9,849 nucleotides of DNA from DASVXQ01 sp036392615 (GCA_036392615.1 DASVXQ010000408.1:1-9849), one strand, 5' to 3'; positions 1 through 6,684 are shown, numbered from the stretch's first letter. Translations and numbers: made by a program. The notes: a model not told the origin generated them from the letters alone.

Positions 1-95
1 GGCCGCCCGGCGGGGGCCAGCAGCGGCTTCGGCACGCTGGCGGTGAGCGGCCCCAGGCGGCTGCCCGCGCCGGCCGCCAGGCAGAAGCCGATCAC
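1..95 (-). CDS. Nucleotidyltransferase (NTP_transferase family), N-terminal fragment
   Basis: The first 31 codons of a minus-strand gene that runs off the left edge. Read from the GTG at 95 it gives IGFCLAAGAGSRLGPLTASV followed by PKPLLAPAGRP. This is the nucleotide-binding signature of sugar-1-phosphate nucleotidyltransferases (LAAGxGxRLxPLT...PKPLL), such as mannose-1-phosphate guanylyltransferase or glucose-1-phosphate thymidylyltransferase. These enzymes make NDP-sugars for cell-envelope glycans. The Gly-rich loop binds the NTP phosphates, and the Lys of PKP is normally catalytic or phosphate-binding. GTG 95 is the only start available, because the same frame has a stop at 102-104. A G-rich Shine-Dalgarno-like run lies at 107-112. 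The gene follows the 129-aa gene by 6 nt, so the two are probably cotranscribed. Substrate specificity cannot be read from this fragment. Confidence 0.85.
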   Translation of the reverse strand, partial: MIGFCLAAGAGSRLGPLTASVPKPLLAPAGR

Positions 96-101
96 CGGCG
101 G

Positions 102-491
102 TCAGTCCCCCCTGGCGGGCTGGGTGATGAACCAGTCCTCCGGCACCTTGTAGCGCGGCCCCTCGGCGGTCTCCTCGACCAGCACCTCCGGCGGCATGGC
201 GGCTACGCCCATCAGGCCGAGCACGCCCTTGTGCGCGTCCTCGGACAGCGCCACGGTGCCGGCGGCGCCGCCGGCGCGGTAGCCGTCGCCCTGCCGCAGG
301 CCGATGGTGTGGGCGAGCTGCTCCACGCGTTCGGGCCCGACCGCCTCGCGCAGCTCGGCGAGGTCGACGCCGGGCAGCTCGAGCCACTCGGGGCGGGCGG
401 CGAAGGCGTCCTGATAGCCCTCGGAGGCCAGCCGCAGGAGGATCGTGATCCGCACAGCGGGCGACACCGGATAATCATCGGAGATGTCCAT
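102..491 (-). CDS. Hypothetical protein, 129 aa, cotranscribed with nucleotidyltransferase
   Basis: I do not recognise this family. The product is a soluble, acidic 129-residue protein without signal peptide, membrane segment or cysteine. The N-terminal half looks helical (ILLRLASEGYQDAFAARPEW, then two short helices around LAELREAVG and VEQLAHTIGL). A Gly/Ala-rich linker at about residues 73-79 follows, and then a section ending in DWFITQPARGD. The ATG at 489-491 is preceded by AGGAG (496-500) with 4 nt spacing. The gene ends 6 nt before the GTG of the nucleotidyltransferase and in the same frame, so it is probably its operon partner. It is divergent from hsp20, with a 107-bp intergenic region. 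Base composition and codon use match the neighbours and the reading frame is clean, so I believe it is a real gene. The function is unknown. Confidence 0.7.
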   Translation of the reverse strand: MDISDDYPVSPAVRITILLRLASEGYQDAFAARPEWLELPGVDLAELREAVGPERVEQLAHTIGLRQGDGYRAGGAAGTVALSEDAHKGVLGLMGVAAMPPEVLVEETAEGPRYKVPEDWFITQPARGD

Positions 492-521
492 TGCGCTCCT
501 GCTGAGGTCGGCGGTTCGCCA

Positions 522-530
522 CAGGCTACA
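522..530 (-). promoter_or_regulatory. Possible -10 element for the 129-aa gene/nucleotidyltransferase operon
   Basis: On the minus strand this reads TGTAGCCTG, containing a TAGCCT hexamer (plus 523-528) about 31 nt upstream of the ATG at 491. TAGNNT hexamers are plausible actinobacterial -10 boxes. No good -35 is visible at the right distance. The same nonamer occurs upstream of the lipoprotein gene at 6735-6743. The rest of the 492-598 intergenic region shows no HspR (HAIR) or CIRCE operator for the divergent hsp20 gene. Confidence 0.3.
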
Positions 531-598
531 AGGCTGGTTGCGCTCGCCGCAGGGTGGTACCCGGAGGCGAGGACCATTGCCAGAAGGGAGGAAGCCGC

Positions 599-1156
599 AT
601 GTCGATCAGCCGCTGGGACCCCTTCCAGGACCTCCAGTCGTTCCGCGACGAGATGAACCGGACCCTCGGCCGCTGGTTCAGCCGCGAGGAGGGCGACGAG
701 CCGTCGCCGCGGCGCTGGATGCCCGCGCTGGACGTGACCGAGTCCAAGGACGCCTACCACATCGACGTCGAGGTGCCCGGGATGCGACCAGAGGACATCA
801 ACGTCACGGTCGACCAGGGCATGCTCACAGTCCAGGGCGAGCGCCGCTCCGAGGAGGAGAAGGGCGACCGCTCCTACCACCGGGTCGAGCGCCGCTACGG
901 CGCCTTCCGCCGCTCGATCAGCCTGCCCCGCGACGTCGACGCCTCCCGCGTGCAGGCGAGCTATGACAACGGCGTGCTGCGGCTGGAGATCCCCAAGTCC
1001 GAGGGCAGCCAGGCCAAGCGCATCGAGGTCAAGCAGAGCTCGGACGGCGGGAACGGCGGGGAGACCGGCGCCTCCTCGGGCGGCCCCGCCGAGGGGACCA
1101 CCGGTGGCGCGAGCGGCGGCCCGGCCGCCGGGACCGGTGGGGGCCCGGCCGCCTGA
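599..1156 (+). CDS. Hsp20/alpha-crystallin family small heat-shock protein
   Basis: ATP-independent holdase chaperone of 185 residues that binds unfolding proteins in the cytoplasm as an oligomer. The N-terminus (SISRWDPFQDLQSFRDEMNR) is typical of bacterial Hsp20. The alpha-crystallin domain spans about 42-134, from ALDVTES through DAYHIDVEVPGM and LTVQGERR to the hallmark DNGVLRLEIPK. An I-x-V motif (IEV, 142-144) fits the oligomer-anchoring I-x-I site. From about 148 the protein is a 38-residue Gly/Ala/Ser/Thr/Pro tail, probably disordered, which many homologues lack. ATG 599 is chosen over an in-frame ATG at 554 because GGGAGG (586-591) sits 7 nt upstream and family similarity starts at MSISRW. 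It is a single-gene unit between a divergent operon and a hairpin. No HAIR or CIRCE operator is visible upstream. Confidence 0.95.
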   Translation: MSISRWDPFQDLQSFRDEMNRTLGRWFSREEGDEPSPRRWMPALDVTESKDAYHIDVEVPGMRPEDINVTVDQGMLTVQGERRSEEEKGDRSYHRVERRYGAFRRSISLPRDVDASRVQASYDNGVLRLEIPKSEGSQAKRIEVKQSSDGGNGGETGASSGGPAEGTTGGASGGPAAGTGGGPAA

Positions 1157-1188
1157 CCCGGGGGCCCGCGCCGGCACGTGCCGAACCA

Positions 1189-1217
1189 GCGCCCCGGGAG
1201 CGTCGCCCCCGGGGCGC
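1189..1217. terminator. GC-rich hairpin between hsp20 and rnpB, likely bidirectional terminator
   Basis: A perfect 10-bp stem (1189-1198 with 1208-1217, GCGCCCCGGG/CCCGGGGCGC) encloses a 9-nt loop. It lies 32 nt after the hsp20 stop and about 20 nt beyond the 3' end of the convergent rnpB. No T-run follows on either strand, which is common for terminators in high-GC actinobacteria. A second perfect 12-nt palindrome (CGGCACGTGCCG, 1172-1183) lies between the hsp20 stop and this stem. Nothing else is seen in 1157-1237. Confidence 0.6.
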
Positions 1218-1237
1218 GACAACGGTCGGGAGCGGGC

Positions 1238-1627
<390 letters not shown>

Positions 1628-1633
1628 GTTCTC

Positions 1634-1663
1634 ATTCTGCCAGCTCGGCGGCGTCGCCTCCAA
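1634..1663 (-). promoter_or_regulatory. Predicted rnpB promoter
   Basis: On the minus strand a -35-like TTGGAG (plus 1658-1663) and a -10-like CAGAAT (plus 1634-1639) are separated by 18 nt. The -10 ends 6 nt before position 1627, where the P1 helix independently places the 5' end of RNase P RNA. That agreement is the main support. Confidence 0.6.
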
Positions 1664-1734
1664 AGCCCACCCCCGCTGGAACGGATCCTGGCGCATACTG
1701 GCTGGGAGAGGTTCTCACCGACTAACGAGGCAAC

Positions 1735-2208
1735 GTGGTCCCAGTGTTCGCAGTCCTGTTCGTCCTGCTGCCGCTCGCCGAGCTGGCGGTGATCATCGCC
1801 GTCGGCAAGAGCATCGGCGTGCTGGCCACCCTGCTCCTGCTGCTGGTGTTCAGCCTGGCCGGCGCCTGGCTGGCCAAGCGCGAGGGCCTGGCGGCGTGGC
1901 GGCGCTTCCAGTTCGCCATGGCCGAGGGCCGCGTGCCCACCCGCGAGGTGGCCGACGGCGCGATGGTGCTGCTGGCCGGGGCGCTGCTGCTGGTGCCGGG
2001 GTTCCTGACGGACGTGCTGGGCCTGTTGCTGCTGCTCCCGGGCGTTCGGGCGGTGGCGCGGCGGCTGGCGCCGGCGCTGGCGCGGCGGCGCGCCGTGCGG
2101 CGCTCGCGGATCACCGTCAGCGACACGCGCCCCTCCACGACCGTCCGCTGGGGCCAGCCCGAGCTGGGCGAGCGCCCGCCCGGGCAGCGGTCGGCTCCGC
2201 GGCGCTGA
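1735..2208 (+). CDS. fxsA: FxsA family membrane protein
   Basis: Small integral membrane protein of 157 residues in the FxsA (formerly UPF0716) family. E. coli FxsA, when overproduced, relieves F-plasmid PifA-mediated exclusion of phage T7; its normal role is unclear. Hydrophobic segments fall at about 3-22, 26-46 and 75-100. The last contains the family signature around LLVPGFLTDVLGLLLLLPG, followed by a basic, hydrophilic cytoplasmic tail (GVRAVARR onward). GTG 1735 is the first start after an in-frame TAA at 1723-1725. GAGG at 1727-1730 is a short-spaced ribosome binding site, and a second GTG at 1744 is less well placed. The gene is transcribed divergently from rnpB and ends 6 nt before the convergent RNase HI gene, with no terminator between. 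A weak -10 candidate (CATACT, 1694-1699) has no clear -35. Confidence 0.9.
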   Translation: MVPVFAVLFVLLPLAELAVIIAVGKSIGVLATLLLLLVFSLAGAWLAKREGLAAWRRFQFAMAEGRVPTREVADGAMVLLAGALLLVPGFLTDVLGLLLLLPGVRAVARRLAPALARRRAVRRSRITVSDTRPSTTVRWGQPELGERPPGQRSAPRR

Positions 2209-2214
2209 GCGCCG

Positions 2215-2688
2215 TCAGTAGAGCTCGCCCTGGACCGGGTCCGGCTTCGGCTGCGCCGCCCTGGTCGGGGGGCGCTGGATGCTGCCCTGCTCGTCCATGG
2301 CGCGGTTGGCCAGCCCGTCGGCGCGGCGGTTGCGCTCGCGCGGCACGTGCTGCCAGCGCACCCGCTCGAAGCGGCTGGCCAGCCGGCGCGCCTCGTCCGC
2401 CAGCGGGCGCAGGCCCTCGTTCTTGACCTTCCAGTGGCCGAGCTGCTGGTTGACCACCAGCAGCGAGTCGGCGCGCACCAGCACCCGCCTGGCGCCCAGC
2501 GACCGGGCCAGCTCCAGCCCGGCGAGCACGCCGCGGTACTCGGCGACGTTGTTGGTCGCCCAGCCGATGCCCTCGGACAGTGCGGCCAGCTCCTCGCCGC
2601 GCCCGTCGGTGACCACCACGCCGTAGCCGGCCGGGCCGGGGTTGCCTCGGGCGCCGCCGTCGGTCCACACCACCACCTCGTCGGTCAC
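2215..2688 (-). CDS. rnhA: Ribonuclease HI
   Basis: Single-domain RNase H type 1 of 157 residues that degrades the RNA strand of RNA/DNA hybrids such as R-loops and primers. All four metal-binding carboxylates are visible: D10 in WTDGGARGNPG, E50 in NNVAEYRG, D74 in VRADS and D124 in RRADGLAN. H114 in QHVPRERN is the usual flexible-loop histidine. About 25 C-terminal residues form a polar, Pro-rich tail. The mycobacterial homologue Rv2228c carries a fused C-terminal phosphatase domain, which is absent here. GTG 2688 overlaps the TGA of the upstream zinc-ribbon gene in a GTGA, implying translational coupling. I saw no in-frame ATG near the start. Confidence 0.95.
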   Translation of the reverse strand: MTDEVVVWTDGGARGNPGPAGYGVVVTDGRGEELAALSEGIGWATNNVAEYRGVLAGLELARSLGARRVLVRADSLLVVNQQLGHWKVKNEGLRPLADEARRLASRFERVRWQHVPRERNRRADGLANRAMDEQGSIQRPPTRAAQPKPDPVQGELY

Positions 2689-3413
2689 GCGACCACCAGG
2701 ATCCTGCGGCAGTGCTCGCAGCGCTTGATCCGCTCGGGCGGCAGCGCCCGCAGCGCGTCCACGTCGACCCGCGACAGCGAGGTGCGGCAGCCCTGGCAGG
2801 TGTTGCCCACCAGCGCGCCGGCGCCGATGCCGCCCTGCCGCGCGCGGATCTGCTCGTAGAGCTTCAGCAGCTCCGGGGAGACGTTCGGCTCCAGCAGCTT
2901 GCGGGCCGAGCGCTGCACCTCCAGCTCGCGGTCGATCTCGGCGGTCGCCTCGTCGCGCGCCTTGGCGACCTCCGCCTGCTCGCTGGTGACGCCCTCGCGC
3001 CGGCCGGACAGCTCGGCCAGCTCGGCGTCCAGGGTCTCGCGGCGCTCCATGCGCTCCAGCAGCTCGTCCTCCAGCGCGCCCTGGCGGCGCCGCAGCGAGC
3101 CGACCTCCTCCTGGATCGAGGTGAGCTCCTTGGGGCTGGTCACCTTGCCGGAGATGGCGCGTGCCTCCTCGGTCTGGGCCTTGCGCCGGACCATCTCGAC
3201 CTCGTCCTCGAGCCGGGCCTGCTCGCGGCTCACCGTGGCCAGCTCGCCCTGGCGCTCGGCGATCAACTGGTCGATGGCGGCCAGGTTGGTGGCGAGCTGC
3301 TCCAGGCGGGCATGCTCAGGCAGCGCCTGGCGCTGATGGGTCAGGCGGTCGGTGGCGGAGTCGTGGGTCTGCAGCTCCAGAAGCATTCGCTGCTGTTCGA
3401 GGGGCGCGTCCAA
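2685..3413 (-). CDS. Coiled-coil C4-type zinc ribbon domain protein (PF02591/DUF164 family)
   Basis: Cytoplasmic protein of 242 residues built from a long charged helical coiled coil (about 35-170, rich in Leu/Glu/Arg heptads) and a C-terminal C4 zinc ribbon: C206-x2-C209 and C232-x2-C235. This is the architecture of the zf-RING_7/DUF164 family, including mycobacterial Rv2229c. Its molecular role is poorly defined, with nucleic-acid or secretion links proposed. The chosen start is the TTG at 3411-3413 with GAGG about 4 nt upstream. An ATG ten codons in (MLLELQ) lacks a better ribosome binding site but is possible. The stop overlaps the RNase HI start by 4 nt. In mycobacteria a Nif3-like gene lies upstream of this pair; here that place is taken by the MBL-Rieske gene. 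Confidence 0.88.
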   Translation of the reverse strand: MDAPLEQQRMLLELQTHDSATDRLTHQRQALPEHARLEQLATNLAAIDQLIAERQGELATVSREQARLEDEVEMVRRKAQTEEARAISGKVTSPKELTSIQEEVGSLRRRQGALEDELLERMERRETLDAELAELSGRREGVTSEQAEVAKARDEATAEIDRELEVQRSARKLLEPNVSPELLKLYEQIRARQGGIGAGALVGNTCQGCRTSLSRVDVDALRALPPERIKRCEHCRRILVVA

Positions 3414-3454
3414 GGATCCTCGCTGAGGGCTGTCGGCTACCGGCGCCCCCTACC

Positions 3455-5047
3455 CTACCGCGTTCCCGTCTCCGACCTGGAGGACCGCTCGGCGGTCTCG
3501 GCCGAGGACGCCGGCACCGACTGCAGCCGCCGGTCGTCGGAGGTCAGGCAGCGCCCCGTCTCCAGGTCGAACTGCCAGCCGTGCATCCGGCAGGTGAGCA
3601 CGCCGTCCTCGACCTCGCCGAACTGCGCCAGGTCCGCCTTGAGGTGCGGGCAGCGCCGTTGCACCAGATAGCCGTCCATCTGGATCAGCTCCTGCACCGG
3701 CGCTTGCTCGGCGTACCAGCCCTCGGCGTACTGCAGCCGCTCCGGCGACAGGGCCTTGAACCAGTTGTAGACGTACTCGTTGTACGGGCCGTCGCGCGAG
3801 GTCTCGAAGCGGCAGGACAGGAACAGCTCGTTGACCCAGTCCTCCAGGTGCTGGACGACGCAGGTCTCCACCAGCGCCCGGTCGATCCGGAAGCGGTAGC
3901 GGTACGGCTCGCCCTTCCAGGCGTCGACCCGACGGTCGAGGTAGTCGATCACGATCTGCTCGTCGCCGCGCTCGGCGTCGGCCACCTCCAGCAGCACCCG
4001 GCCGTTGATGCCCTCGCAGGTCAGGTTGGCCTGCGCGAGCAGCGGCTCCCACCAGCGCTTGAGCTCCCCCACCAGGTCGTCGACCTGGCCGCGCGACCAG
4101 CCCGCCTTGCGCCGCTCGATCTCCGGCAGGCGGCGCGCCTGGTACTCCTTCAGGTAGGCGCGCTTGTCGGAGAAGATCCGCTCGACCGCGTCCGGCGTGG
4201 GGTGCCGGACCTCGCAGCCGCCGCCCTCCAGCGTGGCCACCGAGCCGGGCAGCAGCAGCCGGCCGGAGTCCATGCCGTGCTCCTGGAGGTACTCGATGAA
4301 CACCGTCTGGTCGGGAAAGGTGTTGCTCGGGTCGCGGTCGAAGTCGTTCAGCTCGAACAGCTCGGGGTCCAGGAAGCAGGGCGGGCCGGCGGAGGGGAAG
4401 ATGTAGCTGGCGCCGACCTCCTCGGCGTAGCGCTTCGCCCGGGCCATCTCGTTCTGGCGCTTCTTGCGGCCCAGCGTCTGCTTCATGCGCGGCGGGAAGT
4501 CGTACACCATCGGGTACCAGATCGCGCCCGAGAACTGCAGGAAGTGCGCGTCGAAATGGCCGAACCGCCGCAGCGGCTCGAGGTCGATGGGGCGCGAGTC
4601 GTTCTGGTTGAACAGCCGGGCGGCGCCGTCGTCGACCGCCAGGCCGGAGTCGCCGATCGGGCCGTCGGTCGGCGCCACCAGGGCGACGATCATGATCCGC
4701 AGGCCGCTATCGAGCATGACCTCCTCGGCGCTGCGGGTCTTCACGAAGCGGTGGAAGCCGAGCTCACCCAGCTCCTGCTCGAGGTGGTTGATCGGGTAGT
4801 CGGGCAGCAGCACGACCGCGTCCTTGTCGACGTGGTCGCGCAGGAACTCCGGGTCGAAGTGGTCGTGGTGCAGGTGCGACACGTAGAGGTAGTCCGGATG
4901 GGAGATCGCCTCGACGTCCACGCCCTCGTTGCTCGGGAAGGGCAACCACGACGCGAAGAAGGCCGGGTTGAACCACGGGTCGCAGAGGATCGTCCCGTGA
5001 CCGGTCTCGATGTACAGGCCGGCTTGTCCGAGGAAAGTTACCCGCAT
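3455..5047 (-). CDS. Metallo-beta-lactamase-fold protein with C-terminal Rieske [2Fe-2S] domain (CMAH-like)
   Basis: 530-residue two-domain protein. Residues 1 to about 270 are a UlaG/CMAH-type metallo-beta-lactamase fold: VTFLGQAGLYIE, CDPWFNPAF (22-30), and the metal motif SHLHHDHFD with H58, H60, D62 and H63. A later PSAGPPCFLDPELF block lies where CMP-N-acetylneuraminate hydroxylase has its PFAGYF segment. The middle (about 300-455) is mixed helical and lacks a motif I recognise. A Rieske site follows: C466-P-H468-x17-C486-x2-H489-G-W, all four ligands present. CMAH carries its Rieske domain at the N-terminus, so the order is reversed. The product is probably an iron-dependent oxygenase or hydroxylase needing a reductase; the substrate is unknown, and no sialic-acid genes are nearby. 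ATG 5047 has an AGGA about 12 nt upstream. The C-terminal 30 residues are polar and probably disordered. No signal peptide is seen. Confidence 0.85.
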   Translation of the reverse strand: MRVTFLGQAGLYIETGHGTILCDPWFNPAFFASWLPFPSNEGVDVEAISHPDYLYVSHLHHDHFDPEFLRDHVDKDAVVLLPDYPINHLEQELGELGFHRFVKTRSAEEVMLDSGLRIMIVALVAPTDGPIGDSGLAVDDGAARLFNQNDSRPIDLEPLRRFGHFDAHFLQFSGAIWYPMVYDFPPRMKQTLGRKKRQNEMARAKRYAEEVGASYIFPSAGPPCFLDPELFELNDFDRDPSNTFPDQTVFIEYLQEHGMDSGRLLLPGSVATLEGGGCEVRHPTPDAVERIFSDKRAYLKEYQARRLPEIERRKAGWSRGQVDDLVGELKRWWEPLLAQANLTCEGINGRVLLEVADAERGDEQIVIDYLDRRVDAWKGEPYRYRFRIDRALVETCVVQHLEDWVNELFLSCRFETSRDGPYNEYVYNWFKALSPERLQYAEGWYAEQAPVQELIQMDGYLVQRRCPHLKADLAQFGEVEDGVLTCRMHGWQFDLETGRCLTSDDRRLQSVPASSAETAERSSRSETGTR

Positions 5048-5076
5048 GTCGTTTGCTGGTCCTGACGTCTGGTCGG

Positions 5077-5097
5077 AGGGCGCCCGACGGGTGCCCT
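5077..5097. terminator. Hairpin downstream of proS / upstream of MBL-Rieske gene
   Basis: Nine-base arms (5077-5085 and 5089-5097) with a 3-nt loop. One position is G-U in plus-strand RNA or an A-C mismatch in minus-strand RNA. There is no T-run. It could terminate proS transcription or act in the leader of the MBL-Rieske gene, 30-50 nt before its start. Alternatively it may be chance in GC-rich DNA. Confidence 0.35.
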
Positions 5098-5143
5098 GGT
5101 GCGCTCGACAGTAAACACCACCTCGCCAGGGGGAGGGCTGAGG

Positions 5144-5160
5144 CCGGATAACAATTCCGG
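5144..5160. promoter_or_regulatory. AT-cored dyad between proS and MBL-Rieske gene, possible operator
   Basis: Inverted repeat CCGGA-N7-TCCGG around an AT-rich core (TAACAAT), conspicuous in the GC-rich surroundings. It sits about 100 nt upstream of the MBL-Rieske start and 35 nt after the proS stop. It contains the string CGGATAACAATTCC, also found in the E. coli lac operator, but the flanks do not match. It could be a regulator binding site. No clear -10/-35 pair was found in 5048-5195. Confidence 0.3.
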
Positions 5161-5195
5161 GAAGCGCGCAGATCGCGTCGAGCTGGCCGAGCCGC

Positions 5196-6614
5196 TCAGT
5201 ACGCCCTGGCGACCAGGATGGTCTGGGTGGCGGGAGCGCCGTCGACCAGGCAGGTCGATGTGGGCGGCGGCTCGTCCACGATCGCGCGGATCGACGCCCC
5301 GGTGCCCTCGCCGAGCGCCTGCTCGCAGGCTTCCGAGCCGCACCAGGCCATGCGGAAGAAGCCGCCGTCGCCGATGCGGGCGTGGAGCTCGTCGAGGCTG
5401 GTGACGTCGGCGGTGTGCTCGTCGCGGAAGCGCAGCGACTCCTGGTGCAGGCTGGTCTGCAGCTCGTCCAGCAGCGCCCTGGCCGCCCGGACCACCCCGT
5501 CGAGGGGCTCGGGCCGCTTCTCGCGGGTGTCGCGGCGCACCAGCGTCGCCTGGCCGGCGGCCAGCTCGCGCTCGCCCAGCTCGATCCGCACCGGCACCCC
5601 CTTGAGCTCCCAGTCGACCGAGCGGCGGCCGAACGACAGGTGGAAGCGGTTGTCGACGTGGACGCGCACGCCCTCGCCGCGCAGCTCGGCGGCCAGCTTG
5701 TCGACCTGGCGGGCGGGCTCGCCGTCGCTCAGCGCCAGCAGCACGACCTGGTGAGGCGCGATCGCGGGCGGCAGGCGCAGGCCGTGGTCGTCGCCGTGGA
5801 CCATGATCACCGCGCCGAGCATGCGGGTCGAACTGCCCCACGAGGTGGTGGCGACGTACTCGCGGGTGCCCTCGGCGGAGGAGTAGGTGATCTCGAAGGC
5901 GCGCGCGAAGTTGTGGCCCAGGTTGTGGCTGGTGCCCATCTGGAGGGCCTTGCCGTCGCGCATCAGGCCCTCGCAGGTGTAGGTGCGGTCGGCGCCGGCG
6001 AAGCGCTCCTGTGGCGACTTCTCCCCGGTGACCACCGCGACCGCCAGGGTCTCCTCCATGAAGGCGCGGTAGACCTCGAGCATCCGCATGGTCTCGGCCT
6101 GCGCCTCCTCGTAGGTGGCGTGGGCGGTGTGGCCCTCCTGCCAGAGGAACTCGGTGGTGCGCAGCAGGATGCGGGGGCGCAGCTCCCAGCGGACCACGTT
6201 GGCCCACTGGTTGATCAGCAGGGGCAGGTCGCGGTAGCCCTGGATCCACTTGGCGAACAGGTGGTTGATGACCGTCTCGGAGGTGGGCCGCACCACCAGG
6301 GGCTCGGCCAGCTTCTCGCCGCCCCCATGGGTCACCACCGCCAGCTCGGGCGCGAACCCCTCGACGTGCTCGGCTTCCTTCTCGAGGAAGCTCATGGGGA
6401 TGAACAGAGGGAAATAGGCGTTCTGCACGCCGGTGGCCTTGATGCGGCGGTCCATGTCCGCCTGCATCAGCTCCCAGATCGCGTACCCCCACGGGCGGAT
6501 GACCATGGTCCCCCGGCTCGGGCCGTTCTCGGCCAGCTCGGCGCGAGCGACGACGTCCTGGTACCACTGGGGGAAGTCCTCCCCCTGGGGGGTGAGCACG
6601 GCCTGCTTGGCCAC
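5196..6614 (-). CDS. proS: Prolyl-tRNA synthetase, archaeal/eukaryal type (ProS type 3)
   Basis: Class II aminoacyl-tRNA synthetase that charges tRNA-Pro with proline in the cytoplasm; 472 residues. Motif 1 lies around VIRPWGYAIWE (38-48) and the proline/ATP site VVRPTSET at 107-114. Motif 2 is RTTEFLWQEGHTAHA (152-166). Motif 3 region is STRMLGAVIMVHGDDHGLRL (262-281). An anticodon-binding domain (about 285-390) and a C-terminal zinc-type domain ending in the family's terminal Tyr (VARAY) follow. There is no bacterial INS editing domain between motifs 2 and 3, consistent with the short archaeal/eukaryal type. Zinc-site residues are C425, C430 and C455, with Asp458 where CxxC would place the fourth Cys. 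GTG 6614 has GAGGAGG (6624-6630) 9 nt upstream. Confidence 0.96.
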   Translation of the reverse strand: MAKQAVLTPQGEDFPQWYQDVVARAELAENGPSRGTMVIRPWGYAIWELMQADMDRRIKATGVQNAYFPLFIPMSFLEKEAEHVEGFAPELAVVTHGGGEKLAEPLVVRPTSETVINHLFAKWIQGYRDLPLLINQWANVVRWELRPRILLRTTEFLWQEGHTAHATYEEAQAETMRMLEVYRAFMEETLAVAVVTGEKSPQERFAGADRTYTCEGLMRDGKALQMGTSHNLGHNFARAFEITYSSAEGTREYVATTSWGSSTRMLGAVIMVHGDDHGLRLPPAIAPHQVVLLALSDGEPARQVDKLAAELRGEGVRVHVDNRFHLSFGRRSVDWELKGVPVRIELGERELAAGQATLVRRDTREKRPEPLDGVVRAARALLDELQTSLHQESLRFRDEHTADVTSLDELHARIGDGGFFRMAWCGSEACEQALGEGTGASIRAIVDEPPPTSTCLVDGAPATQTILVARAY

Positions 6615-6654
6615 GGCTGGCGGCCTCCTCGATCTGGAATGCGGCTATTCGGGC

Positions 6655-6684
6655 AGCCTACCCGCGGCGCGAGATCGTGAGCAA
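6655..6684 (-). promoter_or_regulatory. Predicted proS promoter
   Basis: Minus-strand TTGCTC (plus 6679-6684) and TAGGCT (plus 6655-6660) separated by 18 nt, a good match to actinobacterial housekeeping promoters. It predicts a leader of about 35 nt before GTG 6614, which leaves no room for a T-box riboswitch. Confidence 0.5.

Noticed and set aside
554..598. Upstream ATG for hsp20 at 554, adding 15 residues
   Set aside because: The extension covers the strong Shine-Dalgarno site at 586-591, and family similarity begins at the ATG at 599.
3161..5065. A 634-codon open frame on the plus strand across the MBL-Rieske gene
   Set aside because: It is antisense to a protein with clear MBL and Rieske motifs. 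Its translation is repetitive Val/Leu/Arg/Ala-rich sequence typical of antisense frames in GC-rich DNA.
5146..5159. Vector-derived lac operator contamination
   Set aside because: Only the 14-nt core matches; the flanking bases are ordinary GC-rich genomic sequence and both neighbouring genes are intact.
5038..6680. Long open frames overlapping proS on both strands
   Set aside because: ProS motifs 1-3 and the C-terminal domain are all in the 5196-6614 minus frame; the other frames are Arg/Pro/Gly-rich shadows without family motifs.
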